The notes under the pieces were generated by a model. That model searched no databases, was not told where the DNA came from, and saw nothing but the letters and a program-made list of their open reading frames with translations. A DNA stretch of 55,535 bases. Source: Actinomycetota bacterium (lineage in GTDB: Bacteria > Actinomycetota > Thermoleophilia > Solirubrobacterales > Solirubrobacteraceae). The position numbers and the translations under genes are program-made. The DNA lies in assembly GCA_005888335.1 (NCBI GenBank), contig VAWY01000099.1, positions 1 through 55,535 of the forward strand, written 5' to 3'. This document shows positions 53,695 to 55,535 of this stretch, piece by piece; position 1 is the first letter of the stretch; each line of letters begins with the position of its first letter.

Positions 53695-54207
53695 TCAGCG
53701 TGTGGTTCGCTGGCGGGTGAGCTCCTCCTGCAAGCGCCGGGCGACCGTCGGGGGCACCAGGCTGGAGATGTCGCCGCCGAAGGTCGCGATCTCCTTCACA
53801 CCGCTCGAGCGCAGGAAAGAGTACTCGGGACTGGCCATCAGGTAGACGGACTCGATGTCGCGGTCCTGCAGGCGGTTCAGGCTGGCCATCTCGAGCTCGT
53901 ACTCGAAGTCCGAGATCGCGCGCAGGCCCTTGACGATCGCGGTGGCCCCGACCCGGCGCGCGTACTCGACGATCAACACGTCGAACGGCTCCGCGCGCAC
54001 GTTGGGCCACTCCGCCGTCGCGTCCTCGACGAAGGCCAGCCGCTCGTCGATGTCGAACAGCGGCTTGATCTTGCGCATCGACGCGTTGACGACGGCGACG
54101 ATGAGCTCGTCGTAGAGCGCGGCCGCGCGGCTGATCACGTCGAGGTGCCCGTAGGTGACCGGGTCGTAGGAGCCGGGGCAGACGGCGATGCGCGGCTGAG
54201 GAGTCAT
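53695..54207 (-). CDS. coaD: Phosphopantetheine adenylyltransferase
   Basis: 170 residues. CoaD makes dephospho-CoA from 4'-phosphopantetheine and ATP. Nucleotidyltransferase motifs CPGSYDPVTYGHLDVI (HxGH variant YGHLD), VKGLRAISDFEYE and SPEYSFLRSSGVKEIA (ISSS-like). The ATG overlaps the rsmD stop by 4 bp. The rsmD-coaD order is widely conserved. Confidence 0.96.
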   Translation of the reverse strand: MTPQPRIAVCPGSYDPVTYGHLDVISRAAALYDELIVAVVNASMRKIKPLFDIDERLAFVEDATAEWPNVRAEPFDVLIVEYARRVGATAIVKGLRAISDFEYELEMASLNRLQDRDIESVYLMASPEYSFLRSSGVKEIATFGGDISSLVPPTVARRLQEELTRQRTTR

Positions 54208-54737
54208 GGCAGGGTGTGGATGCGGATCAGGGTGTCGCCGTAGCGGCGCTCGTCGGTCACCGGGAGGCTCAGGTCGAGCGGCGACCGGCGGTCGCTCTCA
54301 GCCACCACCCGTGCGCCGGCGGCCAACACGGGCTCGAGCTCCAGGTCCCGCCCGAGCCCGCTCGCGGCGCGGTACGGGGGGTCAAGGAACACCAGATCGT
54401 ATTCGGCGCCCTGCTCGCGTGCGCTCCGGAGGAAGGAGCGGGCGTCGGCGGCGACCACCTCGGCGGGCGCGCCGAGCGCCTCGACGTTGGCGCGCAGGGC
54501 CCGCAAGGCGCCCGGCGCGCGCTCCACCAGGGTGGCGCTCGCCGCGCCGCGCGAGAGCGCCTCGAGCCCGAGCGCCCCCGAGCCGGCGAACAGGTCGAGC
54601 ACCCGCTCGCCGTCGAGCGGGCCGAGGATCGAGAACAGCGCCTCGCGCACGCGATCGCTGGTGGGGCGGGTCGCGCGGCCGGGCGGCGCGACGAGCCGCC
54701 GGCCGCCGAAGCGACCCGCGACGATGCGCAAGCTCAC
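54204..54737 (-). CDS. rsmD: 16S rRNA m2G966 methyltransferase RsmD
   Basis: 177 residues. IVAGRFGGRRLVAPPG and RPTSDRVREALFSIL at the N-terminus, SAM motif I VLDLFAGSGALGLEALSRGA, and the catalytic DPPY (in LVFLDPPYRA). It modifies G966 in the P-site region of 16S rRNA. It is coupled to coaD (ATGA overlap) and separated from recG by the paired GAA-loop hairpins. Confidence 0.95.
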   Translation of the reverse strand: MSLRIVAGRFGGRRLVAPPGRATRPTSDRVREALFSILGPLDGERVLDLFAGSGALGLEALSRGAASATLVERAPGALRALRANVEALGAPAEVVAADARSFLRSAREQGAEYDLVFLDPPYRAASGLGRDLELEPVLAAGARVVAESDRRSPLDLSLPVTDERRYGDTLIRIHTLP

Positions 54738-54757
54738 GCCGCGACCCTTCGCCCGCC

Positions 54758-54799
54758 CGCGAACGAAGTTCGCGTTGAACCATCGACGAAGTCGATGGT
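54758..54799. terminator. Paired GAA-loop hairpins between recG and rsmD
   Basis: CGCGAAC-GAA-GTTCGCG (54758-54774), 4 nt, then ACCATCGAC-GAA-GTCGATGGT (54779-54799), touching the recG stop. The second stem's outer pairs differ from the 9126-9166 copy in compensating fashion (ACC/GGT against AGG/CCT). Confidence 0.65.
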
Positions 54800-55535
54800 C
54801 AGGCCGGCAATGGCTCGAGCTCCTCGGCGCCGTAGCGCGCGCGCAGCGCGTCGGCGAGCAGCGCGTGCTCGGGCGCCTCGAGCTGCTGGTCGAGCGCGAG
54901 CACGCGCTCGGCGACCGTACGGGCGCGCGCGAGCAGGTCCTCGTCGTCGGGCATGCGCGCGACGCGGAACTCGCCCAGCCCGGACTGGCGCGTGCCGGCG
55001 AGCTCGCCCTCCTTGCGCAGCTCGAGGTCGATCTCGGCGAGCGCGAAGCCGTCGCTGTGCTGCTCGAGCGCCCGCAGGCGCGGCGAGCCCGCCGCCCCGA
55101 AGAGGATGCAGACGCTCGCGTGCCCGCCGCGCCCGATGCGCCCGCGCAGCTGGTGCAGCTGGGAGATCCCGTAGCGCTCGGCGTCCTCGACGAGCATGAC
55201 CGTCGCGTTGGGGACGTCGATGCCGACCTCGATGACGCTGGTCGCCACCAGCACGTCAGCCTGGCCCGCCGCGAACGCGGCCATCGCCTCCTGCTTGTCG
55301 CGGGGGCGCATCTGGCCGTGCAGCAGGACGCAGCGGAAGTCGGCGAACTCCGTGCGCTGCAGGCGCTCGTACTCGCGCGTCGCCGCCCGGGCCTCCAGCA
55401 GCTCGGACTCCTCGACGAGCGGGCAGACGACGAACGCCTGGCGCCCGGCGCGCAGCTCCTCGCGCACGCGCTCGTAGGCCCGCGCGCGGCGCGCCTCGGT
55501 GCTCGCGACGAAGGTCTGGATCGGCTTGCGCCCGC
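54799..55535 (-). CDS. recG: ATP-dependent DNA helicase RecG, C-terminal part
   Basis: About 245 C-terminal residues; the frame continues past the right edge. GRKPIQTFVAS, AFVVCPLVEESE, LLHGQMRPRDKQEAMAAF, DVLVATSVIEVGIDVPNATVMLVEDAERYGISQLHQLRGRIGRGGHASVC (motifs IV-VI of the superfamily 2 helicase, with the TSVIEVGIDVPNA and QLRGRIGRG blocks diagnostic of RecG/Mfd) and a C-terminal QSGLGEFRVA. RecG reverses stalled forks and branch-migrates junctions. Confidence 0.94.
   Translation of the reverse strand, partial: GRKPIQTFVASTEARRARAYERVREELRAGRQAFVVCPLVEESELLEARAATREYERLQRTEFADFRCVLLHGQMRPRDKQEAMAAFAAGQADVLVATSVIEVGIDVPNATVMLVEDAERYGISQLHQLRGRIGRGGHASVCILFGAAGSPRLRALEQHSDGFALAEIDLELRKEGELAGTRQSGLGEFRVARMPDDEDLLARARTVAERVLALDQQLEAPEHALLADALRARYGAEELEPLPA

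Overview
The window is very G+C-rich, densely coded bacterial chromosome from an actinobacterium. A WhiG/FliA-type sigma factor, an actinobacterial EF-G-like GTPase, a DesK-type sensor kinase and many apparently leaderless genes with a TAnnnT box 6-8 nt before the start codon fit Actinomycetota. I favour class Thermoleophilia (Solirubrobacterales-like) on general resemblance only. I saw no rRNA, tRNA, prophage, plasmid functions or CRISPR array.

Most minus-strand genes look like one long conserved growth cluster pulled apart by plus-strand accessory genes. Read from the right edge leftward on the minus strand it runs recG (partial), rsmD, coaD, a coiled-coil protein, an acyl-CoA synthetase, yceD, rpmF, plsX, acpP, rnc, smc, ftsY, ffh, rpsP, khpA, rimM, trmD, rplS, lepB, rnhB and yraN. 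comM, dprA and thiD lead away from yraN on the plus strand. The products serve fatty-acid and phospholipid priming, ribosome assembly, tRNA modification, SRP-dependent export, chromosome segregation and DNA uptake or recombination.

Left part (1-13.7 kb): EF-G-like GTPase (partial), cupin protein, whiG-type sigma factor, xerD, an L,D-transpeptidase, an epimerase with a PlsC-type acyltransferase, a nucleotidase, an alpha/beta hydrolase with a methyltransferase, ilvD with two small genes, and a secreted Asp-box protein. Middle (18-36 kb): an ECF sigma factor with a membrane partner, the ffh-to-rnhB cluster, an orphan histidine kinase, NfeD/SPFH/O-methyltransferase, an AAA ATPase behind a palindromic operator, a Tat-exported amine oxidase and secreted proteins. 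Right part (41-53.7 kb): cyclic-nucleotide-binding protein, GNAT, IMPase, an acyl-CoA synthetase, a coiled-coil PD-(D/E)XK protein, acylphosphatase, a macro-domain protein, an enoyl-CoA hydratase-like protein, a secreted CARDB protein and a spermidine-synthase-like methyltransferase.

The most unusual signal is a family of about 130-175 bp palindromic intergenic elements. Three are 168 bp and nearly identical (13789-13956 inverted, 18056-18223, 46955-47122). Divergent relatives lie at 5798-5930, 18224-18383, 21156-21317, 26868-27007 and 41267-41439. The members differ in their terminal inverted repeats. Most share a small central hairpin whose stem covaries (TGTGGC/GCCACA, TGTGCC/GGCACA, CGTGCC/GGCACG, CGTGGC/GCCACG), and several share flanking core sequence. 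Many end at CTAG or TAA and coincide with TAG stop codons of neighbouring genes; one also supplies part of a promoter -10 box. Other notable points are an RNase III lacking most of its catalytic acidic residues, paired GAA-loop hairpins with compensatory changes at two loci, a 79-bp tandem duplication of a gene end, and an L19 protein with a long acidic tail.
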